A DNA stretch of 32,027 nucleotides from Mesostigma viride (Eukaryota; Streptophyta; Mesostigmatophyceae; Mesostigmatales; Mesostigmataceae): the NCBI GenBank assembly GCA_009746045.1, contig RPFO01001548.1, positions 30,001-62,027 of the forward strand, in the 5' to 3' direction. Both the position numbers and the translations under genes were made by a program. How positions within the stretch are numbered: the first letter of the stretch is position 1; the number at the start of each line of letters is the position of its first letter. Under the pieces are notes generated by a model, which did not search any database, was not told the DNA's origin, and was given only the letters and a program-made list of their open reading frames with translations. This document shows positions 21,001 to 32,027 of the stretch, piece by piece.

Positions 21001-23360
21001 GCACTCACATGTACATACACCGCGCACGCAAGGGGCGGCTGCACACACACGTACACACACCATGCACGCAAGGGCCGGCATGCACACACACGTATATACA
21101 TACACCGCGCACGCAAGGGGCGGCTGCACACACACGTACACACACCATGCACGCAAGGGGCGGCTGCACACACACGTACATCCACCGCGCACGCAAGGGC
21201 CGGCTGCACTCACATGTACATCCACCATGCACGCAAGGGCCGGCTGCACACACACGTACATCCATCGCGCACGCAAGGGGCAAGTGCACACACACGTACA
21301 TCCACCGCGCACGCAAGGAGCGACTGCACTCACATGTACACACACCATGCACGCAAGGGGCAACTGCACACACACGTACACACACCATGCACGCAAGGGC
21401 CGGCTGCACACACACGTACATACACCACGCACGCAAGGGACGCCTGCACACACACGTACACACACCGCGCACGCAAGGGGCGGCTGCACACACATGTACA
21501 TACACCATGCACGCAAGGGGCCGGCTGCACTCACATGTACATACACCATGCACGTACATCCACCGCGCACGCAAGGGCCGGCTGCACGCACACTTACACA
21601 CACACCGCGCACGCAAGGGACGCCTGCACACACTGTCACGTACATCCACCGCGCACGCAAGGGGCAACTGCACACACACGTACACACACCATGCACGCTT
21701 GGGGCGACGGCACTCACATGTACATACACCACGCACGCAAGGGACGCCTGCACACACACGTACATCCACCGCGCACGCAAGGAGCGACTGCACTCACATG
21801 TACACACACCATGCACGCAAGGGGCAACTGCACACACACGTACACACACCATGCACGCAAGGGCCGGCTGCACACACACGTACATACACCACGCACGCAA
21901 GGGACGCCTGCACACACACGTACATACACCGCGCACGCAAGGGGCGGCTGCACACACACGTACACACACCATGCACGCAAGGGGCAACTGCACACACACG
22001 TACACACACCATGCACGCTTGGGGCAACTGCACACACACGTACATACACCACGCACGCAAGGGACGCCTGCACACACACGTACATCCACCGCGCACGCAA
22101 GGGGCGAGTGCACACACACGTACATCCACCGCGCACGCAAGGGGCGAGTGCACACACACGTACATACACCGCGCACGCAAGGAGCGACTGCACTCACATG
22201 TACATACACCGCGCACGCAAGGGGCAACTGCACACACACGTACACACACCATGCACGCAAGGGCCGGCATGCACACACCCGTACACACACCATGCACGCA
22301 AGGAGCGACTGCACTCACATGTACATACACCATGCACGTACATCCACCGCGCACGCAAGGGCCGGCTGCACGCACACTTACACACACACCGCGCACGCAA
22401 GGGACGCCTGCACACACTGTCACGTACATCCACCGCGCACGCAAGGGGCAACTGCACACACACGTACACACACCATGCACGCAAGGGCCGGCATGCACAC
22501 ACACGTACACACACCATGCACGCAAGGGCCGGCATGCACACACCCGTACACACACCATGCACGCAAGGAGCGACTGCACACACACGTACATACACCGCGC
22601 ACGCAAGGGGCGGCTGCACACACACGTACACACACCATGCACGCAAGGGGCAACTGCACACACACGTACACACACCATGCACGCTTGGGGCGACGGCACT
22701 CACATGTACATACACCACGCACGCAAGGGACGCCTGCACACACACGTACATCCACCGCGCACGCAAGGGCGAGTGCACACACACGTACATCCACCGCGCA
22801 CGCAAGGGGCCGGCTGCACTCACATGTACATACACCGCGCACGCAAGGGGCAACTGCACACACACGTACACACACCATGCACGCTTGGGGCGACGGCACT
22901 CACATGTACATACACCGCGCACGCAAGGGACGCCTGCACACACACGTACATACACCGCGCACGCAAGGGGCGGCTGCACACACACGTACACACACCATGC
23001 ACGCAAGGGGCAACTGCACACACACGTACACACACCATGCACGCTTGGGGCAACTGCACACACACGTACATACACCACGCACGCAAGGGACGCCTGCACA
23101 CACACGTACATCCACCGCGCACGCAAGGGGCGAGTGCACACACACGTACATCCACCGCGCACGCAAGGGGCGAGTGCACACACACGTACATACACCGCGC
23201 ACGCAAGGAGCGACTGCACTCACATGTACATACACCGCGCACGCAAGGGGCAACTGCACACACACGTACACACACCATGCACGCAAGGGCCGGCATGCAC
23301 ACACACGTACACACACCATGCACGCAAGGGCCGGCATGCACACACACGTACATCCACCGC
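18058..23360. repeat. Approximately 2.74-kb segmental duplication inside the satellite
   Basis: Markers at 18058 and 18889 recur at 20802 and 21633, a constant 2744 bp offset. The markers at 19714 and 22417 are 2703 bp apart because one ~41 bp unit (a GGCCGGCATGC unit near 19550) is missing from the second copy. The second copy also has a 1-bp deletion near 22768 (GCAAGGGCGAG for GCAAGGGGCGAG). The rare ACGTATATACATACACC variant (18348 and 21092) confirms the match. Confidence 0.85.
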
Positions 23361-26300
23361 GCACGCAAGGGGCAACTGCACACACACGTACACACACCAT
23401 GCACGCTTGGGGCGACGGCACTCACATGTACATACACCGCGCACGCAAGGGGCGGCTGCACACACACGTACACACACCATGCACGCAAGGGCCCGCATGC
23501 ACACACACGTACATACACCGCGCACGCAAGGGGCGGCTGCACACACACGTACACACACCATGCACGCAAGGGGCGGCTGCACACACACGTACATCCACCG
23601 CGCACGCAAGGGGCGGCTGCACACACACGTACACACACCATGCACGCAAGGGCCGGCTGCACACACACGTACACACACCATGCACGCTTGGGGCGACGGC
23701 ACTCACATGTACATACACCGCGCACGCAAGGGGCGGCTGCACACACACGTACACACACCATGCACGCAAGGGGCGGCTGCACACACATGTACATACACCA
23801 TGCACGCAAGGGGCCGGCTGCACTCACATGTATACATACACCATGCACGCAAGGGGCGGCTGCACACACATGTACATACACCATGCACGCAAGGGGCGAG
23901 TGCACGCACACTTACACACACACCGCGCACGCAAGGGACGCCTGCACACACACGTACATCCACCATGCACGCAAGGGCCGGCTGCACACACACGTACACA
24001 CACCATGCACGCTTGGGGCGACGGCACTCACATGTACATACACCGCGCACGCACTTAGGGGCGGCTGCACACACACGTACACACACCATGCACGCAAGGG
24101 GCGGCTGCACACACATGTACATACACCATGCACGCAAGGGGCCGGCTGCACTCACATGTACATACACCATGCACGCAAGGGGCGGCTGCACACACGTGTA
24201 AATACACCGCGCATGCAAGGGGCGGCTGCACACACACGTACACACACCGCGCACGCAAGGGGCGGCTGCACACACACGTACACACACCATGCACGCAAGG
24301 GGCGGCTGCACACACATGTACATACACCATGCACGCAAGGGGCCGGCTGCACTCACATGTACATACACCATGCACGTACATCCACCGCGCACGCAAGGGC
24401 CGGCTGCACGCACACTTACACACACACCGCGCACGCAAGGGACGCCTGCACACACTGTCACGTACATCCACCGCGCACGCAAGGGGCAACTGCACACACA
24501 CGTACACACACCATGCACGCTTGGGGCGACGGCACTCACATGTACATACACCACGCACGCAAGGGACGCCTGCACACACACGTACATCCACCGCGCACGC
24601 AAGGAGCGACTGCACTCACATGTACACACACCATGCACGCAAGGGGCAACTGCACACACACGTACACACACCATGCACGCAAGGGCCGGCTGCACACACA
24701 CGTACATACACCACGCACGCAAGGGACGCCTGCACACACACGTACATACACCGCGCACGCAAGGGGCGGCTGCACACACACGTACACACACCATGCACGC
24801 AAGGGGCAACTGCACACACACGTACACACACCATGCACGCTTGGGGCAACTGCACACACACGTACATACACCACGCACGCAAGGGACGCCTGCACACACA
24901 CGTACATCCACCGCGCACGCAAGGGGCGAGTGCACACACACGTACATCCACCGCGCACGCAAGGGGCGAGTGCACACACACGTACATACACCGCGCACGC
25001 AAGGGGCAACTGCACACACACGTACACACACCATGCACGCAAGGGCCGGCATGCACACACACGTACACACACCATGCACGCAAGGGCCGGCATGCACACA
25101 CCCGTACACACACCATGCACGCAAGGAGCGACTGCACACACACGTACATACACCGCGCACGCAAGGGGCAAGTGCACACACACGTACACACACCATGCAC
25201 GCAAGGGGCAACTGCACACACACGTACACACACCATGCACGCTTGGGGCGACGGCACTCACATGTACATACACCGCGCACGCAAGGGGCGGCTGCACACA
25301 CACGTACACACACCATGCACGCAAGGGCCCGCATGCACACACACGTACATACACCGCGCACGCAAGGGGCGAGTGCACACACACGTACATCCACCGCGCA
25401 CGCAAGGGGCAACTGCACACACACGTACACACACCATGCACGCTTGGGGCGACGGCACTCACATGTACATACACCGCGCACGCAAGGGGCGGCTGCACAC
25501 ACACGTACACACACCATGCACGCAAGGGCCGGCATGCACACACACGTACATCCACCGCGCACGCAAGGGGCGGCTGCACACACACGTACACACACCATGC
25601 ACGCAAGGGCCGGCTGCACACACACGTACACACACCATGCACGCTTGGGGCGACGGCACTCACATGTACATACACCGCGCACGCAAGGGGCAAGTGCACA
25701 CACACGTACATCCACCGCGCACGCAAGGGACGCCTGCACACACTGTCACGTACATCCACCGCGCACGCAAGGGGCGAGTGCACGCACACTTACACACACA
25801 CCGCGCACGCAAGGGACGCCTGCACACACACGTACATCCACCATGCACGCAAGGGCCGGCTGCACACACACGTACATCCACCGCGCACGCAAGGGGCAAC
25901 TGCACACACACGTACACACACCATGCACGCTTGGGGCGACGGCACTCACATGTACATACACCGCGCACGCAAGGGGCGGCTGCACACACACGTACACACA
26001 CCATGCACGCAAGGGCCGGCATGCACACACACGTACATACACCGCGCACGCAAGGGGCGGCTGCACACACACGTACACACACCATGCACGCAAGGGGCGG
26101 CTGCACACACACGTACATCCACCGCGCACGCAAGGGCCGGCTGCACTCACATGTACATCCACCATGCACGCAAGGGCCGGCTGCACACACACGTACATCC
26201 ATCGCGCACGCAAGGGGCAAGTGCACACACACGTACATCCACCGCGCACGCAAGGAGCGACTGCACTCACATGTACACACACCATGCACGCAAGGGGCAA

Positions 26301-26820
26301 CTGCACACACACGTACACACACCATGCACGCAAGGGCCGGCTGCACACACACGTACATACACCACGCACGCAAGGGACGCCTGCACACACACGTACATAC
26401 ACCGCGCACGCAAGGGGCGGCTGCACACACATGTACATACACCATGCACGCAAGGGGCCGGCTGCACTCACATGTACATACACCATGCACGTACATCCAC
26501 CGCGCACGCAAGGGCCGGCTGCACGCACACTTACACACACACCGCGCACGCAAGGGACGCCTGCACACACTGTCACGTACATCCACCGCGCACGCAAGGG
26601 GCAACTGCACACACACGTACACACACCATGCACGCTTGGGGCGACGGCACTCACATGTACATACACCACGCACGCAAGGGACGCCTGCACACACACGTAC
26701 ATCCACCGCGCACGCAAGGAGCGACTGCACTCACATGTACACACACCATGCACGCAAGGGGCAACTGCACACACACGTACACACACCATGCACGCAAGGG
26801 CCGGCTGCACACACACGTAC

Positions 26821-28281
26821 TTTGTGAGCTCACGCTCGTTCTATCTATGACCTGCGGAAGTCTCAAAGGGGGAGGGGAGGCCGCAGTAGACAGGTCTGAC
26901 TAGGTAGCCAGTACTAGGGGGGGGGTACGGTGTTGTGGGGGGGGGGTACCGGGGACGGTACTGTGGACCGGGTCCAATTTGTGTTGTGGACCGGGGGCAG
27001 TCCTGTGGACCGGGGACGGCGCGGCGCCACTGGCCTGTTGGTCAGTGGGCTGGCGTCCGTCACCCCACCTACGACTAGGTAGACGGTGGATACTTAGGGT
27101 TGTGGCGGGGCAACAACCACTCCTCTTTGCAGCTGTGTCGACGGCCCACTGACGGCGTGTGTGCACTGCTATGGCGGTGCCGAATGTAAATCACAGCTAC
27201 CGGCCTCCGAATTACTATTCGGGGCCTGTTTTATTTAAGGTTACGACGGCTGCGCGACGGGGGTCGGCAGCACCCCAAGAACTTGCCGTTCGAAGTGCAG
27301 GCGGTAGCTGCCAGTGCCAGATTGTTTTATTCTTGCTGCGTTGTACTCGCCACCCCGGGCTCGCGGGAGGGGTCTGGATAGACGCGGGAGTGACTCTTGA
27401 TCGGACAACTAAAGCGGGGCAGTCGTGGTGCTAGGGTGGCAACAGCTACAGGCGGAGGGGGAATACGCCGCAGGCAAGTTCGTTGTGTATCGTATGTGCT
27501 GGGCCTGGCTAATGAATATCGTCAAGAATAGTGCATGAGCGCGCTATACGAGCATGGGAAGAAGGGGGAATCGAGCCCCCAGGCCAGCATAGGAGCGGGG
27601 TGGCTGCAGCCCCAGCGCCAGGGGGGGCAGCACCCTAAACAGCCTAACATTTCCTCGTGCCAAGTGAGGCGACAGCGGCCGGCGGCCAGCGCGGAATGGC
27701 GGGGTCGTTGCCGCGTAATTTAAGCGGGGACGAGTTGTTGGGACTGACGGTGCATAGCGGGGAAGGGGAAGGATGTTAGGGCGGGGCGATAGCGGATCCC
27801 AGACGCAGCTGCGTCATTGGGGTGCCGGGGGTGCTATGCCTGTGAAGAAAGGTGTACAAAGAATTGCCGAGCCTGCAGGGGTGGCTGCCGAGGGCAGTGC
27901 CCACATGGGTGAGAACCCCCCCGCAGTGGGGGGGTCCCTACGGGGATACTTTTGGCTTCCCCTTTGTATTGCCGCCTGGTTAATGAAGCACTGGTAGCGG
28001 CAGGGGACAAGGGGGGCGACGAGAAGTCTGGGCCATACGACAGCTTGCGGCCAAGTGGCCAGGTAGTGGGTGCGGGATGTTACAAAGCCCAGGTCCTCTT
28101 GACTGGCCCAGGTCCTTATGACTGGTATGATGTTTCGGCCCTTGTTGTGTGGCCTAGTTAGCTTAGAAACTGCAGATTCTTAGGTTAGCTAATGGCTTGG
28201 ACGTGTGCCTAACACGTATTTGTAATAAACATGTTTCTCTGGCAGCCCCTCACTCCAATGGAACTAAAGCAGCAATTGGAT
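26821..28281. other. Inserted non-satellite element, full-length copy
   Basis: A 1461 bp block starts TTTGTGAGCTCACGCTCG and ends GCAGCAATTGGAT. Its left 314 bp (26821-27134) and right 207 bp (28075-28281) are repeated in the adjacent second copy. The middle 940 bp is unique. The left part has long G runs and three GTGGACCGGG repeats. The right part has a 20-bp tandem (CCAGGTCCTCTTGACTGG / CCAGGTCCTTATGACTGG) and AATAAA at 28224. Open frames in the middle (for example 27159-27434, 27535-27723) show no domain. I do not recognise the element. It lacks obvious LTR, TIR or poly(A) ends. Confidence 0.7.
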
Positions 28282-28830
28282 TTTGTGAGCTCACGCTCGT
28301 TCTATCTATGACCTGCGGAAGTCTCAAAGGGGGAGGGGAGGCCGCAGTAGACAGGTCTGACTAGGTAGCCAGTACTAGGGGGGGGGTACGGTGTTGTGGG
28401 GGGGGGGGTACCGGGGACGGTACTGTGGACCGGGTCCAATTTGTGTTGTGGACCGGGGGCAGTCCTGTGGACCGGGGACGGCGCGGCGCCACTGGCCTGT
28501 TGGTCAGTGGGCTGGCGTCCGTCACCCCACCTACGACTAGGTAGACGGTGGATACTTAGGGTTGTGGCGGGGCAACAACCACTCCTCTTTGCAGCTCCCA
28601 CCCACCCACCCTTGCTGCCAGACGGATGTTACAAAGCCCAGGTCCTCTTGACTGGCCCAGGTCCTTATGACTGGTATGATGTTTCGGCCCTTGTTGTGTG
28701 GCCTAGTTAGCTTAGAAACTGCAGATTCTTAGGTTAGCTAATGGCTTGGACGTGTGCCTAACACGTATTTGTAATAAACATGTTTCTCTGGCAGCCCCTC
28801 ACTCCAATGGAACTAAAGCAGCAATTGGAT
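28282..28830. other. Inserted element, internally deleted second copy
   Basis: It is 549 bp, head to tail with the first copy. Left part 28282-28596 matches 26821-27134 (one extra G). A 27-bp CCCACC-rich filler occupies 28597-28623. Right part 28624-28830 matches 28075-28281. The 940 bp middle is absent. Divergence begins just after TCTTTGCAGCT and ends at GGATGTTAC. The ends match those of the first copy, and the satellite resumes at 28831. Confidence 0.8.
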
Positions 28831-31800
28831 ATACACCACGCACGCAAGGGACGCCTGCACACACACGTACATACACCGCGCACGCAAGGGGCGGCTGCAC
28901 ACACACGTACACACACCATGCACGCAAGGGGCAACTGCACACACACGTACACACACCATGCACGCTTGGGGCAACTGCACACACACGTACATACACCACG
29001 CACGCAAGGGACGCCTGCACACACACGTACATCCACCGCGCACGCAAGGGGCGAGTGCACACACACGTACATCCACCGCGCACGCAAGGGGCGAGTGCAC
29101 ACACACGTACATACACCGCGCACGCAAGGAGCGACTGCACTCACATGTACATACACCGCGCACGCAAGGGGCAACTGCACACACACGTACACACACCATG
29201 CACGCAAGGGCCGGCATGCACACACACGTACACACACCATGCACGCAAGGGCCGGCATGCACACACCCGTACACACACCATGCACGCAAGGAGCGACTGC
29301 ACTCACATGTACATACACCATGCACGTACATCCACCGCGCACGCAAGGGCCGGCTGCACGCACACTTACACACACACCGCGCACGCAAGGGACGCCTGCA
29401 CACACTGTCACGTACATCCACCGCGCACGCAAGGGGCAACTGCACACACACGTACACACACCATGCACGCAAGGGCCGGCATGCACACACACGTACACAC
29501 ACCATGCACGCAAGGGCCGGCATGCACACACCCGTACACACACCATGCACGCAAGGAGCGACTGCACACACACGTACATACACCGCGCACGCAAGGGGCG
29601 GCTGCACACACACGTACACACACCATGCACGCAAGGGGCAACTGCACACACACGTACACACACCATGCACGCTTGGGGCGACGGCACTCACATGTACATA
29701 CACCACGCACGCAAGGGACGCCTGCACACACACGTACATCCACCGCGCACGCAAGGGGCGAGTGCACACACACGTACATCCACCGCGCACGCAAGGGGCC
29801 GGCTGCACTCACATGTACATACACCGCGCACGCAAGGGGCAACTGCACACACACGTACACACACCATGCACGCTTGGGGCGACGGCACTCACATGTACAT
29901 ACACCGCGCACGCAAGGGACGCCTGCACACACACGTACATACACCGCGCACGCAAGGGGCGGCTGCACACACACGTACACACACCATGCACGCAAGGGGC
30001 AACTGCACACACACGTACACACACCATGCACGCTTGGGGCAACTGCACACACACGTACATACACCACGCACGCAGGGACGCCTGCACACACACGTACATC
30101 CACCGCGCACGCAAGGGGCGAGTGCACACACACGTACATCCACCGCGCACGCAAGGGGCGAGTGCACACACACGTACATACACCGCGCACGCAAGGAGCG
30201 ACTGCACTCACATGTACATACACCGCGCACGCAAGGGGCAACTGCACACACACGTACACACACCATGCACGCAAGGGCCGGCATGCACACACACGTACAC
30301 ACACCATGCACGCAAGGGCCGGCATGCACACACACGTACATCCACCGCGCACGCAAGGGGCAACTGCACACACACGTACACACACCATGCACGCTTGGGG
30401 CGACGGCACTCACATGTACATACACCGCGCACGCAAGGGGCGGCTGCACACACACGTACACACACCATGCACGCAAGGGCCCGCATGCACACACACGTAC
30501 ATACACCGCGCACGCAAGGGGCGGCTGCACACACACGTACACACACCATGCACGCAAGGGGCGGCTGCACACACACGTACATCCACCGCGCACGCAAGGG
30601 GCGGCTGCACACACACGTACACACACCATGCACGCAAGGGCCGGCTGCACACACACGTACACACACCATGCACGCTTGGGGCGACGGCACTCACATGTAC
30701 ATACACCGCGCACGCAAGGGCGGCTGCACACACACGTACACACACCATGCACGCAAGGGGCGGCTGCACACACATGTACATACACCATGCACGCAAGGGG
30801 CCGGCTGCACTCACATGTATACATACACCATGCACGCAAGGGGCGGCTGCACACACATGTACATACACCATGCACGCAAGGGGCGAGTGCACGCACACTT
30901 ACACACAACACACCGCGCACGCAAGGGACGCCTGCACACACACGTACATCCACCATGCACGCAAGGGCCGGCTGCACACACACGTACACACACCGCGCAC
31001 GCAAGGGGCGAGTGCACACACACGTACATACACCGCGCACGCAAGGGGCGGCTGCACACACACGTACACACACCATGCACGCAAGGGGCGGCTGCACACA
31101 CATGTACATACACCATGCACGCAAGGGGCCGGCTGCACTCACATGTACATACACCATGCACGCAAGGGGCGCTGCACACACGTGTAAATACACCGCGCAT
31201 GCAAGGGGCGGCTGCACACACACGTACACACACCGCGCACGCAAGGGGCGGCTGCACACACACGTACACACACCATGCACGCAAGGGGCAACTGCACACA
31301 CACGTACACACACCATGCACGCTTGGGGCAACTGCACACACACGTACATACACCACGCACGCAAGGGACGCCTGCACACACACGTACATCCACCGCGCAC
31401 GCAAGGGGCGAGTGCACACACACGTACATCCACCGCGCACGCAAGGGCGAGTGCACACACACGTACATACACCGCGCACGCAAGGAGCGACTGCACTCAC
31501 ACGTACATACACCGCGCACGCAAGGGGCAATGCACACACACGTACACACACCATGCACGCAAGGGCCGGCATGCACACCACCGTACATCCACACGCACCA
31601 ATGGCACACACGTACACACACCATGCACGGCTTGGCGACGCTCACGTACATACACCGCGCACGCAAGGGGCGGCTGCACACACACGTACACAACCATGCA
31701 CGCGCGGGCGACGGCACACACACGTACATACACCGCGCACGCAAGGGGCGGCTGCACACACACGTACACACACCATGCACGCAAGGGCGCTGCACACACA

Positions 31801-32027
31801 CGTACATCCACCGCGCACGCAAGGGGCGGCTGCACACACACGTACACACACCATGCACGCAAGGGCCGGCTGCACACACACGTACATCACACACCGCGCA
31901 CGCAAAGGGCGGCTGCACACACACGTACACACACCATGCACGCAAGGGCGGCTGCACACACACGTACACACACCATGCACGCAAGGCCGGGCACTCACAT
32001 GACAGTACACCCGCGCACGCAAGGGCG
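28831..32027. repeat. ~40-bp CA-rich satellite, distal array (about 80 units)
   Basis: This is the same 40-bp family. Its variant order matches the block from about 21.85 to 24.29 kb at an offset of about 6987 bp (CTGTCACG at 22417 and 29405; the rare CGTGTAAATACACC at 24195 and 31181). Single-base losses are scattered (for example GCAGGGACG near 30074, GGCGCTGC near 31169). After about 31560 the units become ragged, with many small indels up to the window edge. Confidence 0.93.

Larger units (their letters stand above)
15921..26820. repeat. Giant ~40-bp CA-rich satellite, main array (about 270 units)
   Basis: The unit is about 40 bp: CACGCAAGG, a variable GC-rich box (GGCGGCTG, GGCAACTG, GGCGAGTG, GACGCCTG, GCCGGCATG, AGCGACTG or TTGGGGCGACGG), then CACACACACGTACA, then a CCATG, CCGCG or CCACG junction. 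Longer variants such as CACACTGTCACGTACATCC mark higher-order repeats. CTGTCACG occurs at 16117, 16764, 17411 and 18058 (647 bp apart) and again at 18889, 19714, 20802, 21633, 22417, 24455, 25743 and 26570. Because the unit lacks stop codons in all three + frames, a frame stays open for about 11 kb. This is a composition artefact, not a gene. Confidence 0.95.

Noticed and set aside
15819-26903. A + strand frame open for about 3,690 codons, rich in His, Thr and Arg
   Set aside because: The ~40-bp unit contains no stop in any of the three + frames, so all frames stay open. The translation follows the repeat and shifts register with every unit. There is no domain, no codon signal and no start context.
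27159-27723. Protein-coding genes in the middle of the insert
   Set aside because: Open frames of about 60-90 codons only, with no domain and no supporting start or splice context.
27135-28074. The 940-bp segment missing from the second unit as a spliced intron (it begins GTGTCG after TTTGCAGCT)
   Set aside because: Its right end is ...GTGCG, not AG, and the second unit has an unrelated 27-bp filler at that place, so it is better explained as a deletion.
26821-28830. LTR retrotransposon with the repeated blocks as LTRs
   Set aside because: The repeated parts are arranged X-middle-Y then X-Y, a head-to-tail dimer. They do not flank an internal coding region as two identical LTRs. No primer-binding site, polypurine tract or pol domain is seen.

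Overview
The window looks like a complete or near-complete contig from a eukaryotic nuclear genome. The evidence is about three quarters tandem satellite DNA, one intron-containing gene with canonical GT-AG introns, and a short degenerate run of the plant/green-alga type telomere motif CCCTAAA at 14333-14360. The lineage is not certain. A green-lineage alga or another alga is a reasonable guess from the telomere-like motif alone (low confidence). No bacterial gene, operon, rRNA or CRISPR array is visible.

Layout. 1-152 is a purine (GGAGGGAA) microsatellite. 153-800 is a 29-30 bp minisatellite with long G runs. 801-7577 is a 30-bp minisatellite (about 142, 48 and 18 units in three blocks), interrupted by copies of a ~270 bp element at 5048, 6763 and 7578. 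Two more copies follow in tandem at 7913 and 8244 with almost no 30-mers between them. 8531-10175 is unique non-coding DNA with strong palindromes and a possible Pol III-like unit. 10176-10799 is a 62-bp tandem array carrying the palindrome CCAACGGCCGTTGG. 10868-14013 is the only convincing gene. It has three exons of about 864 codons in all, and its reading frame is broken twice, each time in a long G homopolymer. It looks like a transposase-type protein with Cys/His clusters and an RNase H-like D...D...D/E core. 14376-15800 is a TG-rich complex repeat. 15921-26820 is a giant ~40-bp CA-rich satellite (about 270 units) with nested higher-order repeats. 26821-28830 is a 2.0 kb non-satellite insert made of two head-to-tail copies of one element, the second internally deleted. 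28831-32027 is the 40-bp satellite again, largely a copy of the block about 7 kb upstream, becoming ragged at the contig end.

The very long open frames over the satellites are by-products of repeat units that lack stop codons, not genes. The main biology in view is repeat evolution: stepwise expansion of a 30-mer from a seed inside a 331-bp tandem repeat, CpG-decay variants amplified into higher-order repeats, a conserved ~25-bp palindromic element confined to the introns and upstream region of a transposase-like gene, and a clean insertion into a satellite without a visible target duplication.
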